This document shows, one piece after another, positions 33,898 through 47,094 of a stretch of 47,225 nucleotides of DNA; the first letter of the stretch is position 1; each line of letters begins with the position of its first letter. Position numbers and translations under genes: made by a program. The stretch is taken from assembly GCA_000955875.1 (NCBI GenBank), contig JYOE01000018.1, positions 1-47,225 on the forward strand, given 5' to 3'. The stretch comes from Terrabacter sp. 28. Lineage in GTDB: Bacteria > Actinomycetota > Actinomycetes > Actinomycetales > Dermatophilaceae. A model generated the notes under the pieces. It ran no database searches and was not told the DNA's origin. It saw nothing but the letters and a program-made list of their open reading frames with translations.

Positions 33898-34874
33898 GCG
33901 GCATCAACAAGACGACGGAGAAGCACCTGATGGTCTTCTCCGGCCGGGCCCACCCGATGCTCGCGCAGGAGGTCGCCAAAGAGCTCGGCACCGAGCTCGT
34001 GCCGACCTCTGCCTACGACTTCGCCAACGGCGAGATCTACGTGCGCTACGAGGAGTCGGTGCGCGGCTCCGACGCCTTCGTGATCCAGAGCCACACCGCT
34101 CCGATCAACGAGTGGATCATGGAGCAGCTCATCATGATCGACGCCCTCAAGCGGGCCTCGGCCAAGCGCATCACGGTCGTGCTGCCCTTCTACGGCTATG
34201 CGCGCCAGGACAAGAAGCACCGTGGACGCGAGCCGATCTCGGCGCGCCTCATGGCCGACCTCTTCAAGACCGCGGGCGCCGACCGCCTCATGGCGATCGA
34301 CCTGCACACCGCCCAGATCCAGGGCTTCTTCGACGGGCCGGTCGACCACCTGATGGCGATGCCGATCCTCGCGGACTACGTCGGCAAGAAGTACGGCCAC
34401 CTCGACCTCGCCGTCGTCTCACCCGACGCGGGCCGCATCAAGGTGGCCGAGGACTGGAGCTCGCGGCTCGGCGGCGCCCCGCTGGCCTTCATCCACAAGA
34501 CCCGCGACATCAACCGGCCCAACGAGGTCGTCGCCAACCGGGTCGTCGGTGAGATCAAGGGCCGCGTCTGCGTGCTCGTCGACGACATGATCGACACCGC
34601 GGGCACGATCACCAAGGCCGCCGACGCCCTCATGGACCAGGGCGCTGCCAGCGTCATCATCGCCGCGACGCACGCGATCCTCTCCGGCCCGGCCGTCGAC
34701 CGACTCAAGGCCTGCAAGGTCGAGGAGGTCATCGTCACCAACACCTTGCCGATCCCCGACGACCGCCGCTTCGACAAGCTCGAGGTCCTCTCGATCGCAC
34801 CCCTCGTGTCGATGGCCATCAAGGAGGTCTTCGAGGACGGCTCGGTCACGAGTCTCTTCGACGGCAAGGCCTGA
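33894..34874 (+). CDS. prs: Ribose-phosphate pyrophosphokinase
   Basis: A 326-aa PRPP synthetase, which joins ribose-5-phosphate and ATP for nucleotide, His and Trp synthesis and, in actinobacteria, decaprenyl-phosphoarabinose precursors. Motifs present are LPFYGYARQDKKHRGREPISARLMADL (ATP-binding loop), AIDLHTAQIQGFFDGPVD, VVSPDAGRIKVAEDW, and the PRPP-binding VCVLVDDMIDTAGTITKAADAL. Length is standard. Its ATG overlaps the glmU stop by 4 nt, so glmU-prs is a coupled operon as in Mycobacterium. It ends at a strong hairpin at 34902-34944. Confidence 0.96.
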   Translation: MSGINKTTEKHLMVFSGRAHPMLAQEVAKELGTELVPTSAYDFANGEIYVRYEESVRGSDAFVIQSHTAPINEWIMEQLIMIDALKRASAKRITVVLPFYGYARQDKKHRGREPISARLMADLFKTAGADRLMAIDLHTAQIQGFFDGPVDHLMAMPILADYVGKKYGHLDLAVVSPDAGRIKVAEDWSSRLGGAPLAFIHKTRDINRPNEVVANRVVGEIKGRVCVLVDDMIDTAGTITKAADALMDQGAASVIIAATHAILSGPAVDRLKACKVEEVIVTNTLPIPDDRRFDKLEVLSIAPLVSMAIKEVFEDGSVTSLFDGKA

Positions 34875-34901
34875 GCCGCCGCGCCGCACCAGCCACACAC
34901 C

Positions 34902-34944
34902 GAGGCCGTATGCCGCCGGGACCCACCCGACGGCATACGGCCTC
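34902..34944 (+). terminator. Terminator of glmU-prs
   Basis: A perfect 14-bp stem, GAGGCCGTATGCCG (34902-34915) with CGGCATACGGCCTC (34931-34944). Both arms contain the CGGCATAC octamer. It lies between the convergent prs and CGNR genes and may act on both. Confidence 0.75.
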
Positions 34945-34972
34945 TGTCTGTGGTCGGCTCGCGGTCGGGGGC

Positions 34973-35533
34973 TCAGGCGCGCGCGGCCTGCCGGGCGCGG
35001 TAGGCCGCGGTGTGCGCACGAGCGGCGCAGCCGCCCTCGCAGTAGCGGCGGGACCGGTTCTTCGACAGGTCGACGACGACGTCGTCGCAGTCCGCGGCCT
35101 CGCAGACCCGCAGCCGGGCCAGCTCGCCGGCGCGCACGACGTCGATGACGGCGATGGCGGCCTCGACCGCCATGCGCTGGGGCAGGGGGGCGTCGGGCGG
35201 GGTGGCGTGGATGTGCCAGCCGACGCCGTCGTGGTCGACGAGCTGCGGGGTGGCCCTCGCCTCGGCCAGCAGGTCGTTGACGAGGGTGACGACGCCTGCC
35301 TCGTCGAGCTCCCAGAAGCCGCGCAGGCGGGGGCGCAGCTCGCGCACGGCCTGCAGCTCCGCCTCGTCCCGGTCGAAGCGGCCGGTCCAGCCGTGCTCGG
35401 CGTAGAGGGAGTCCAGCTCGTCGAGGGTGGTCAGGGCGTCCGGGGCGCGGTCACCGGGCAGGACCCCGGGCATGGTGTTGACGAGCGCCGCGGCGGCGGC
35501 CAGGGCCACCTCCGTGTCATGGGTGAAAAGCAT
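34973..35533 (-). CDS. CGNR zinc finger (ABATE domain) protein
   Basis: A 186-aa protein with an N-terminal ABATE domain (MLFTHDTEVALAAAAALVNTMPG) and a C-terminal CGNR zinc finger (VCEAADCDDVVVDLSKNRSRRYCEGGCAARAHTAAYRAR) whose Cys residues could bind one zinc. Such proteins are treated as stress-linked putative transcription regulators. ATG 35533 is preferred because AGGAG lies 5 nt upstream and the family N-terminus begins there; ATG 35548 would put that ribosome-binding site inside the gene. It is divergent from the EamA transporter, as is common for this family. A small palindrome (35546-35568) in the shared promoter could be its operator. Confidence 0.85.
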   Translation of the reverse strand: MLFTHDTEVALAAAAALVNTMPGVLPGDRAPDALTTLDELDSLYAEHGWTGRFDRDEAELQAVRELRPRLRGFWELDEAGVVTLVNDLLAEARATPQLVDHDGVGWHIHATPPDAPLPQRMAVEAAIAVIDVVRAGELARLRVCEAADCDDVVVDLSKNRSRRYCEGGCAARAHTAAYRARQAARA

Positions 35534-35545
35534 GTTGACTCCTGA

Positions 35546-35568
35546 CATGACGCGTCGTTACTGTCATG
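35546..35568. promoter_or_regulatory. Palindrome in the CGNR/EamA divergent promoter
   Basis: CATGAC (35546-35551) and GTCATG (35563-35568) are separated by 11 nt. TGACA/TGTCA arms overlap it. It is a candidate operator for the CGNR protein. Confidence 0.4.
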
Positions 35569-35644
35569 AGTGTAAGTCTTTTAGGTGCTGACATCGCAGC
35601 GGACCCGGCGGGTCGCGCGGGTCGGCGGAGGTAGCGAGGGTGCC

Positions 35645-36634
35645 ATGACCGAACGCGTTGTCGTCACCGGCCCGGTCGTCGGAGAGTCGGCGAGGGCCGA
35701 CGAGGTCGGGACGCCCGAGGCAGGTCGCTCCCGCCACCCGCTGCTCGGGCTCGGTGTCGCCCTCGTCTCCGCGGCCGCCTTCGCGACCTCGGGGGCGTTC
35801 GGCAAGTCCCTGCTCGTCGGCGGCTGGTCGCCCGGCGCGGTCGTGACGATGCGCATCACCCTCGCCGCGCTCGTGCTGCTCGGCCCCGCTCTCTGGTCGC
35901 TGCGCGGCCGCTGGCCGGCACTGCGGCGCAACGCGTGGGTCGTCGTCGGCTACGGCCTGACCGGTGTGGCCGGCTGCCAGCTCGCCTACTTCAACGCCGT
36001 GACCCACCTGTCCGTCGGGGTGGCCCTGCTCCTCGAGTACCTCGCGCCCGTGCTCATCGTCGGCTGGCTCTGGCTGCGCCACCGGCAGGCCCCGCGCCGC
36101 CTGACGCTCGTCGGGGTCGCGCTCGCCGTCGCCGGCCTGCTGCTCGTCCTCGACGTCGTGGGCGGCGCGAGCATCAGCCTCGTCGGAGTCCTCTGGGGGC
36201 TCGGCGCCGCCGTCTGCCTCGTGCTCTACTTCCTGCTCGCCGACCACGTCGACGACGACGTGCCGCCGCTCGCGCTCGCCGGCGGCGGCCTCGCCGTCGG
36301 GGCGGCCTCGCTCTGGGCCGCCGCCCTGACGGGGGCCCTCGACATGACCCGGGGCGCGGCGCAGGTGCCCCTCGGCGGTGTCGTCGTCCCGTGGTGGGTG
36401 CCCGTGCTCGTCATCGCACTCGTCGCGGCCGCGTTCGCCTACGTCACCGGCATCGCCGCCGTGCGGATGCTCGGAGCCAAGGTGGCCTCGTTCGTCGCCC
36501 TCACCGAGGTGCTCTTCGCCGTGCTCTTCGCCTGGCTCGTGCTCGCAGAGCTGCCGACGCCCGTGCAGCTGCTGGGCGGGGCGCTCATCGTGGCCGGCCT
36601 GGCCGCGGTGCGCTCCGACGAGGCCCGTTCCTGA
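35645..36634 (+). CDS. EamA/DMT family transporter
   Basis: A 329-aa inner-membrane protein with ten predicted helices in two EamA repeats. The first begins LLGLGVALVSAAAFATSGAFGKSLL, with VTMRITLAALVLLGPALWSLRG. The second repeat begins with SISLVGVLWGLGAAVCLVLYFLLADHV and ends with SFVALTEVLFAVLFAWLVLAELPTPVQLLGGALIVAGLAAV, the classic EamA ending. Family members export amino acids, metabolites or drugs; the substrate here is unknown. ATG 35645 follows GGAGG and precedes the family start; an upstream frame adds 20 unsupported residues. Divergence from the CGNR gene suggests local control. Confidence 0.9.
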   Translation: MTERVVVTGPVVGESARADEVGTPEAGRSRHPLLGLGVALVSAAAFATSGAFGKSLLVGGWSPGAVVTMRITLAALVLLGPALWSLRGRWPALRRNAWVVVGYGLTGVAGCQLAYFNAVTHLSVGVALLLEYLAPVLIVGWLWLRHRQAPRRLTLVGVALAVAGLLLVLDVVGGASISLVGVLWGLGAAVCLVLYFLLADHVDDDVPPLALAGGGLAVGAASLWAAALTGALDMTRGAAQVPLGGVVVPWWVPVLVIALVAAAFAYVTGIAAVRMLGAKVASFVALTEVLFAVLFAWLVLAELPTPVQLLGGALIVAGLAAVRSDEARS

Positions 36635-36660
36635 CCCGCCTGCCCCACTCACCCCCTCTC

Positions 36661-36736
36661 CCGCAACACACCCGGTAGTGGTCAGGTCGGGTCGGTTGCA
36701 ACCATGCTCGACGGACCGCTTCCGGGTGTGTTGCGG
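36661..36736. repeat. Palindromic intergenic element, copy 2
   Basis: Outer arms CCGCAACACACCCGG (36661-36675) and their exact inverse (36722-36736). Inner parts pair imperfectly around a GGTTGCAACC core. The outer arms, the TAGTGGTCAG stretch and the TGCAACC core match the element at 19311-19382; the rest has diverged. Confidence 0.75.
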
Positions 36737-36775
36737 GCTGGGGGCTCGATTTCGCCGGCAGGCGGTCCGTCCCGT

Positions 36776-37015
36776 AAGATCGAGCAGTTGCCTCGGCGAG
36801 GGACGGTGCACGACTGCCACGGCAGGACGTGACGAGGTCCGTGATCGACGCGGTGGCCTGACTCGTGGACGCGCCTAGGAGCGTGCCGCGGAGCGGGTTC
36901 GCCTCTGCGTGCGGACCGCGTCGGCCATCCGCTGCGAACTGCCGATCATCGCGCGTCGTCCCGCGTCGAGGCCGCCACCGACCGCCTCATCCCACGAGAC
37001 CTCCAGGAGTCACCC
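36776..37015 (+). promoter_or_regulatory. Long rplY leader
   Basis: TAAGAT (36776-36781) is the best -10 candidate in this gap. If it is used, rplY has an untranslated leader of about 230 nt. I see no separate gene in it. A long leader fits autoregulation of a ribosomal protein, but no specific fold was recognised. Confidence 0.35.
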
Positions 37016-37711
37016 GTGTCCGACAACACCAAGCTCGTCGCCGAGAAGCGCACCGACTTCGGCAAGGGCGCCGCCCGCAAGATCCGCCGCGCCGGCAACA
37101 TCCCCGCCGTCATGTACGGCCACGGCACCGAGCCCGTGCACATCTCGCTCCCCGGCCACGACACGATGATGGCGCTCAAGCAGGCCAACGCCCTGCTGAC
37201 GATCGTCATCGACGGCAAGGAGCAGCTGGCCCTCGCCAAGGACGTCCAGCGCGACGCCATCAAGCCGGTCATCGACCACGTCGACCTCGTCGTCGTCCGC
37301 AAGGGCGAGAAGGTCACCGTCGACGTCTCCGTCCACCTCGAGGGCGAGGCCGCTCCCGAGACCGTCGTGACGCTCGACCACAACACGCTCCAGATCGAGG
37401 CCCTCGCCACGAACATCCCCGAGAACGTCGTCGTCTCGGTCGAGGGTCTCGAGGCCGGCACCCAGATCCTCGCCGGCGCCGTCGAGCTGCCCGAGGGCGC
37501 CACGCTGGTGACCGACGCCGAGGCCCTCGTCGTCAACGTCACGCAGGCCATCTCCGCCGAGGCCCTCGAGGCCGAGCTCGCCGAGGCCGAGGCCGAGGCC
37601 GGCATCGAGCGCGAGGAGCACGACGAGGCTGCCGAGGGCGAGGCCGCCGAGGGCGCCGAGGGCGAGGCCGCCGAGGGCGCCGAGGCCAAGGCCGAGGGCG
37701 ACGAGGCCTGA
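37016..37711 (+). CDS. rplY: 50S ribosomal protein L25 / general stress protein Ctc
   Basis: A 231-aa L25 of the long (Ctc/TL5) type that binds 5S rRNA in the 50S subunit. The N-terminal domain has KRTDFGKGAARKIRRAGNIPAVMYGHG and LAKDVQRDAIKPVIDHVDLVVVRKGEKV; the C-terminal beta domain has LQIEALATNIPENVVVSVEGLEAGTQILAGAVELPEG. The last 50 or so residues are an acidic Ala/Glu tail that includes a perfect 24-bp DNA tandem repeat. The start is GTG 37016 with AGGAG upstream. rplY followed by pth is the usual actinobacterial pair. The gene has a long leader after the palindromic element. Confidence 0.95.
   Translation: MSDNTKLVAEKRTDFGKGAARKIRRAGNIPAVMYGHGTEPVHISLPGHDTMMALKQANALLTIVIDGKEQLALAKDVQRDAIKPVIDHVDLVVVRKGEKVTVDVSVHLEGEAAPETVVTLDHNTLQIEALATNIPENVVVSVEGLEAGTQILAGAVELPEGATLVTDAEALVVNVTQAISAEALEAELAEAEAEAGIEREEHDEAAEGEAAEGAEGEAAEGAEAKAEGDEA
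37631..37678 (+). repeat. 24-bp tandem repeat in the rplY tail
   Basis: Two identical 24-bp units encode AEGEAAEG twice in the acidic C-terminal tail of L25, a likely site of in-frame length variation. Confidence 0.75.
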
Positions 37712-37764
37712 GCCACAGCCACATCCGTGGCGCGACGCCGTATGCCGCGCCACCCCTTGCGTCC

Positions 37765-37801
37765 ACGGGTCCCGTCCGAGCGTCTGCTCGGCGGGGCCCG
37801 T
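37765..37801 (+). terminator. Terminator-like hairpin between rplY and pth
   Basis: ACGGGTCCCGTCCGAGC and GCTCGGCGGGGCCCGT form a long stem (about 16 bp with one bulge and one wobble) around GTCT. No T tract follows, so partial read-through into pth is likely. Confidence 0.5.
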
Positions 37802-37854
37802 GCGCGCGCCAGCTCCCGTAGCGCGACCCCCAGCGCCGACCACCGGAGGACCGC

Positions 37855-38445
37855 ATGGACACCTGGCTCGTGATCGGGCTCGGCAACCCCGGGCCCGGCT
37901 ACGCCGGCAACCGCCACAACGTCGGGGCGATGGCCCTCGAGGAGCTCGCGGGCCGCGCCGTCGGTGGCCGCGCCGCCTTCAAGGCGCACAAGGCCCGGGC
38001 GCGTGTCGCCGAGATGCGCCTCAAGGTCGGCGGCCCCAAGGTCGTGCTGGCCACCCCGTCGAGCTACATGAACGAGTCGGGTGGTGCCGTGGCCGGGCTG
38101 ATGAAGTACTACGACGTGCCCGTCGAGCGCGTGGTCGTGATCCACGACGAGCTCGACATCGACGCCGGCCTCGTGCGCCTCAAGCAGGGCGGGGGAGAGG
38201 GCGGTCACAACGGCCTGCGCTCGGTGTCGAAGTCGCTCGGCTCCAAGGACTACCTGCGCGTGCGCCTCGGCATCGGCCGGCCGCCGGGACGCCAGGACCC
38301 CGCCGACTTCGTGCTCAAGGACTTCAGCAAGGCCGAGCGCACGGACGTGCTGCCGTTCCTGCTCGACGAGGGCGCCGACGCCGTCGAGGCCCTCATCGAG
38401 GTCGGCCTGCTCGAGGCCCAGCAGCGCTTCCACGCGCCGCGCTGA
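37855..38445 (+). CDS. pth: Peptidyl-tRNA hydrolase
   Basis: A 196-aa Pth that frees tRNA from prematurely released peptidyl-tRNA. It starts TWLVIGLGNPGPGYAGNRHNVGAMALEEL with the catalytic His in NRHNVG. ATPSSYMNESGGAVAGLMKYYDV, VVVIHDELDIDAGLVRLKQGGGEGGHNGLRSV and FLKDF-type VLKDFSKAER follow in the standard order. Length is normal. ATG 37855 has GGAGGA upstream. It lies 143 nt after rplY, with a hairpin between, and 78 nt before mfd on the same strand. Confidence 0.96.
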   Translation: MDTWLVIGLGNPGPGYAGNRHNVGAMALEELAGRAVGGRAAFKAHKARARVAEMRLKVGGPKVVLATPSSYMNESGGAVAGLMKYYDVPVERVVVIHDELDIDAGLVRLKQGGGEGGHNGLRSVSKSLGSKDYLRVRLGIGRPPGRQDPADFVLKDFSKAERTDVLPFLLDEGADAVEALIEVGLLEAQQRFHAPR

Positions 38446-38523
38446 GCACGCGCGACCACCTGGCCGTGCGGCCGTCGACCGGCGCCGCGACTGTCGCCGC
38501 CCCGACCTAGACTGGAGGACCTG

Positions 38524-42174
<3,651 letters not shown>

Positions 42175-42207
42175 GATGTCAGACGCATCCGCCAGAGGAG
42201 GAAATCA

Positions 42208-42780
42208 GTGAAGGCTTGGTCTGCCCGTCCCACCAGGCGCGTCGCCGTCGTCGGCATCGCCGCCCTCGGTGCCGTGTCGCTGCTCGGCGGGTGCGGCTTC
42301 GAGACCCGCCAGCAGGCCGCCGCCGTCGTCAACGGCGAGGTCATCCACGAGTCCGACGTGCGCGAGACGTTCGACCAGCTCAAGGCCGCCAAGCTCGACT
42401 TCGCCGAGAACATCGTCGTCACGGCCCTCGTCGCCGCGCCGCTGCTCAAGAGCGCCGTCGCGAAGTCGGGCAGCTGGAAGCCCGACGAGACCTACGCCTC
42501 GGTCATCGCCTCGATCCCCGGCGCCACCGACACGACGAAGGAGTTCGTCGAGGCGGTCGCCCTCATCCAGTCGCAGAAGATGACGCCCGCCGACGTCGCC
42601 GCCTACCGCGCCGACCTCAAGCGAGCCGACATCTCCGTCAACCCGAAGTACGGCTCGGTCGTGCAGTCCGACCAGGGTCCGGTCTACTTCACCATCGGCC
42701 AGACGACGCCGAACTGGCTCAAGCCCGACTCCAACCCGGCGCCGCCCGGGGGCGGTGCCACGGGCACCCCGGGCCAGTAG
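42208..42780 (+). CDS. SurA N-terminal domain lipoprotein
   Basis: A 190-aa predicted lipoprotein. The signal peptide RRVAVVGIAALGAVSLLGGCGF ends in the lipobox LLGGC. The mature protein opens with QAAAVVNGEVIHESDVRETFDQLKAAK, the pattern of SurA/PrsA-type chaperone N-domains, followed by helices and a Pro/Gly-rich C-terminus. No PPIase domain is present. A role in folding of exported proteins is family inference. The start is GTG 42208 with GAGGAGG upstream. A TAGGAT -10-like element overlaps the mfd stop codon, so it may have its own promoter. M. tuberculosis also has a lipoprotein gene beside mazG, but of a different type. Confidence 0.82.
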   Translation: MKAWSARPTRRVAVVGIAALGAVSLLGGCGFETRQQAAAVVNGEVIHESDVRETFDQLKAAKLDFAENIVVTALVAAPLLKSAVAKSGSWKPDETYASVIASIPGATDTTKEFVEAVALIQSQKMTPADVAAYRADLKRADISVNPKYGSVVQSDQGPVYFTIGQTTPNWLKPDSNPAPPGGGATGTPGQ

Positions 42781-42802
42781 CCGCTCGCACCTTCCCGTCG
42801 CC

Positions 42803-43780
42803 GTGCCCGGTCGCCTCGTCCTGCTCGTCACCACACCCCGCATCGCGCCGGGGCTCCTGACGCGCGAGGCGTGGACGATCCTCGGGCAGGCGTATGCCGT
42901 CTGGGGCCGTCCCGACGAGCCCCAGGTCGCGGCGGTCGTCGAGGCCGGGGTCGAGGTGCGCGAGCGCGAGGAGGGCCATCCCGCCGAGCTCGCGCGCGAC
43001 CTCGTCGCCGCGGCCGAGGAGGGCGACGTCGTCTGGGTGGGCTCGTCCGACGGCGACCCCGGGCTCAGCGACGCCGTCGCCGTCGAGGTGACCCGGCTTC
43101 CCGAGCCGCCCGACGTCGAGCTGCTCATCGGCTCCTTCGACGTGCCGGGCGCGCGCCTGCTCGACGTCGTCGCCGTCATGGACCGGCTGCGCTCGCCGGG
43201 CGGCTGCCCGTGGGACGCCGAGCAGACCCACGCCTCCCTCGTGCCCTACCTGCTCGAGGAGGCGCACGAGGCCATCGAGGCCATCGAGAGCGGCGACCCG
43301 GCCCACATGCAGGAGGAGCTCGGTGACCTGCTGCTGCAGGTCGCGTTCCAGTCCCGCGTCGCCGAGGAGCACCCGAGCGAGCCGTTCGGCATCGACGACG
43401 TCGCGGGCGGTCTCGTCGACAAGCTCGTGCGCCGCCACCCCCACGTCTTCGCCGACGTCGAGGCCGACACCGCCGACGCCGTGGCCACCAACTGGGAGTC
43501 GATCAAGGCCGAGGAGAAGCAGCACCGCACGCACCCTGTGGAGGGCGTGCCGCACTCGCTGCCGGCGCTGGCGCGCGCCGAGAAGTACGTCTCACGCCTG
43601 CACAAGGCCGGTCGCGACGACCTCGTCGACGCCGCCGTCGAGACGGGTGGCCTCGGATCCGAGCTGCTCGCCCTCGTCCGCCGGGCCCGCGCCGAGGGCG
43701 TCGACGCGGAGGCCGCCCTGCGCGAGACGCTGCGCGGCCTCGCTGCCGCGAGCGAGGCGGTCGGCGGCGACGTCGCCTGA
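42803..43780 (+). CDS. mazG: Nucleoside triphosphate pyrophosphohydrolase MazG
   Basis: A 325-aa MazG, the length I recall for the mycobacterial protein, which hydrolyses NTPs and clears oxidised nucleotides. An N-terminal region (about 1-115) resembles a degenerate methylase-like domain (GRLVLLVTTPRIAPGLL). The MazG core follows: MDRLRSPGGCPWDAEQTHASLVPYLLEEAHEAIEAIESGDPAHMQEELGDLLLQVAFQSRVAEE, with the metal-binding EExxE...ExxD pattern, then VRRHPHVFADVEAD. The start GTG 42803 fits; a longer frame overlaps the lipoprotein gene. It ends at a strong hairpin facing a convergent glycosylphosphotransferase gene. Confidence 0.9.
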   Translation: MPGRLVLLVTTPRIAPGLLTREAWTILGQAYAVWGRPDEPQVAAVVEAGVEVREREEGHPAELARDLVAAAEEGDVVWVGSSDGDPGLSDAVAVEVTRLPEPPDVELLIGSFDVPGARLLDVVAVMDRLRSPGGCPWDAEQTHASLVPYLLEEAHEAIEAIESGDPAHMQEELGDLLLQVAFQSRVAEEHPSEPFGIDDVAGGLVDKLVRRHPHVFADVEADTADAVATNWESIKAEEKQHRTHPVEGVPHSLPALARAEKYVSRLHKAGRDDLVDAAVETGGLGSELLALVRRARAEGVDAEAALRETLRGLAAASEAVGGDVA

Positions 43781-43812
43781 CGGCATACGCCCTCGGCACG
43801 AGCGGAAGTGAC

Positions 43813-43855
43813 GGAAGGGGCCGCGTCGACCGGGTGAAGCGACGCGACCCCTTCC
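43813..43855. terminator. Bidirectional terminator between mazG and the glycosylphosphotransferase
   Basis: A 16-bp stem with one mismatch, GGAAGGGGCCGCGTCG (43813-43828) and CGACGCGACCCCTTCC (43840-43855), with an 11-nt loop, between convergent genes. Confidence 0.75.
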
Positions 43856-43878
43856 GGGTCTCGAGTGGTGCCGCGCCG

Positions 43879-45372
43879 TCAGTAGGCGCCGCGGGGCCTG
43901 ACGACCGCGTGGACGGTCTTGGCCAGGATCGACAGGTCCTGCACGAGCGACCAGTTGTCGACGTAGTAGAGGTCGAGGCGCACGGTGTCCTCCCACGAGA
44001 GGTCGCTGCGCCCGGAGACCTGCCACAGGCCGGTCACACCCGGACGAACGTGCAGCCGTCGCTGGACGTCCGGCACGTAGCGGCGCACCTCGGCCGGCAG
44101 AGCAGGTCGGGGTCCCACGAGGCTCATGTCGCCGTTCACGACGTTGATCAGCTGGGGCAGCTCGTCGATGGACAGGCGGCGCATGAGGGCGCCCACCTTC
44201 GTCACGCGCGGGTCGCGGGCGATCTTGAAGAGCACGCCGTCGCTGTTCTGGTTGAGGTGCGTGATGCCGGGCAGCTGCGACTCCGCGTCGACGACCATGC
44301 TGCGGAACTTGAGGCACTCGAAGAGCACGCCGTCGCGCCCGACCCGGGTCTGCCGGAAGAGGACCGGCCCGCCGTCCTGGAGCTTGGTGGCGATGGCGAA
44401 GGCGAGCATGACGGGCGAGGCGAGCAGCAGCAGCGCCGTCGCGCCGAGCAGGTCGAACGCTCGCTTGAGGCCGCGGGAGGCGCCGAGGCTCTGCGGCTGG
44501 CCCACGTGGACGAGCGGCAGCCCGCCGACGGGACGCATCGCGATGCGGCCCGTCGAGATGTCGCTGAGGCTGGGGACGACCGCCATCTGCACGTGGTGGC
44601 CCTCGAGGTCCCAGGCGATGCGGCGGAAGTCGACGGCCGACGGGAAGGCGCCCTCGGTGAAGACGACCATGTCGGCCTTCTCGGCGAGCACCGACTCGGC
44701 GGTGTGGTTCGTCGTGCCGACGACGGGGACCCCACGTGGGGTGGCCCGCAGCGGCTGCGACGACGGGATGAGCGCGCCGACGATGCGGAAGCCCAGCCAG
44801 GCCTCGCGCTCGAGCACGGCGGCGACGTCGTCGACGTGGGCGACCGAGCCCGAGATGAGCACCCGGGTCAGCAGCCGGCCGCGGGCGTGCGCCCGGTGGA
44901 CCAGGCGCCGTGCATACCAGCGCCAGAGCAGCACCGTGGGCACCCCGATCGCGAAGATCAGCACGAAGAAGCCTCGGGAGAGGTTGAACTTCGTGAGGTA
45001 GCTGAGGATGCCGATCGCGCCGGCGGTGAGACCCGCCGCGCTGCACACCCGGGCGTACTCGATGGTGCCGACGCCGAGGTGGCTGCTCGTGTAGGTGCCC
45101 GAGAGCAGGTTCGCGAGCATCCACGCGGCCACGATCCACAGACCGACCGACTGCGCCACCTGGTTGACGTCGTTGGCGACGTCGAAGACCTCGAGGCCGG
45201 TTCGGCCGATCGCGGCCAGCGCCGTCGCAGCGGTGATGATCACCAGATCGCCCCCCGCGATCCCCAGCTGCAGGAGACGCTGGCCGCGACTCCTCTCGCT
45301 GTGAGGTTGCGTCACCGGACGCGCACTCACATCGAGCAGAACTACCCCCGCTTCGCGCATGGGCTGACCCAT
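43879..45372 (-). CDS. Polyprenyl glycosylphosphotransferase (exopolysaccharide initiation)
   Basis: A 497-aa membrane enzyme of the WcaJ/CpsE type that transfers a sugar phosphate from a nucleotide sugar to undecaprenyl phosphate to start a surface polysaccharide. Four N-terminal TM helices lie between about residues 35 and 155. A Rossmann-like CoA-binding domain follows (RVLISGSVAHVDDVAAVLE). A fifth helix (FDLLGATALLLLASPVMLAFAIA) leads into the catalytic domain, with GGPVLFRQTRVGRDGVLFECLKFRSMV, KVGALMRRLSIDELPQLINVVNGDMSLVGPRPALPAEV and RPGVTGLWQVSGRS. The start is ATG 45372; ATG 45360 is possible. It stands alone between mazG and eno without other polysaccharide genes, and I know of no such gene at this site in M. 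tuberculosis. Confidence 0.92.
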   Translation of the reverse strand: MGQPMREAGVVLLDVSARPVTQPHSERSRGQRLLQLGIAGGDLVIITAATALAAIGRTGLEVFDVANDVNQVAQSVGLWIVAAWMLANLLSGTYTSSHLGVGTIEYARVCSAAGLTAGAIGILSYLTKFNLSRGFFVLIFAIGVPTVLLWRWYARRLVHRAHARGRLLTRVLISGSVAHVDDVAAVLEREAWLGFRIVGALIPSSQPLRATPRGVPVVGTTNHTAESVLAEKADMVVFTEGAFPSAVDFRRIAWDLEGHHVQMAVVPSLSDISTGRIAMRPVGGLPLVHVGQPQSLGASRGLKRAFDLLGATALLLLASPVMLAFAIATKLQDGGPVLFRQTRVGRDGVLFECLKFRSMVVDAESQLPGITHLNQNSDGVLFKIARDPRVTKVGALMRRLSIDELPQLINVVNGDMSLVGPRPALPAEVRRYVPDVQRRLHVRPGVTGLWQVSGRSDLSWEDTVRLDLYYVDNWSLVQDLSILAKTVHAVVRPRGAY

Positions 45373-47089
<1,717 letters not shown>

Positions 47090-47094
47090 GCCCG

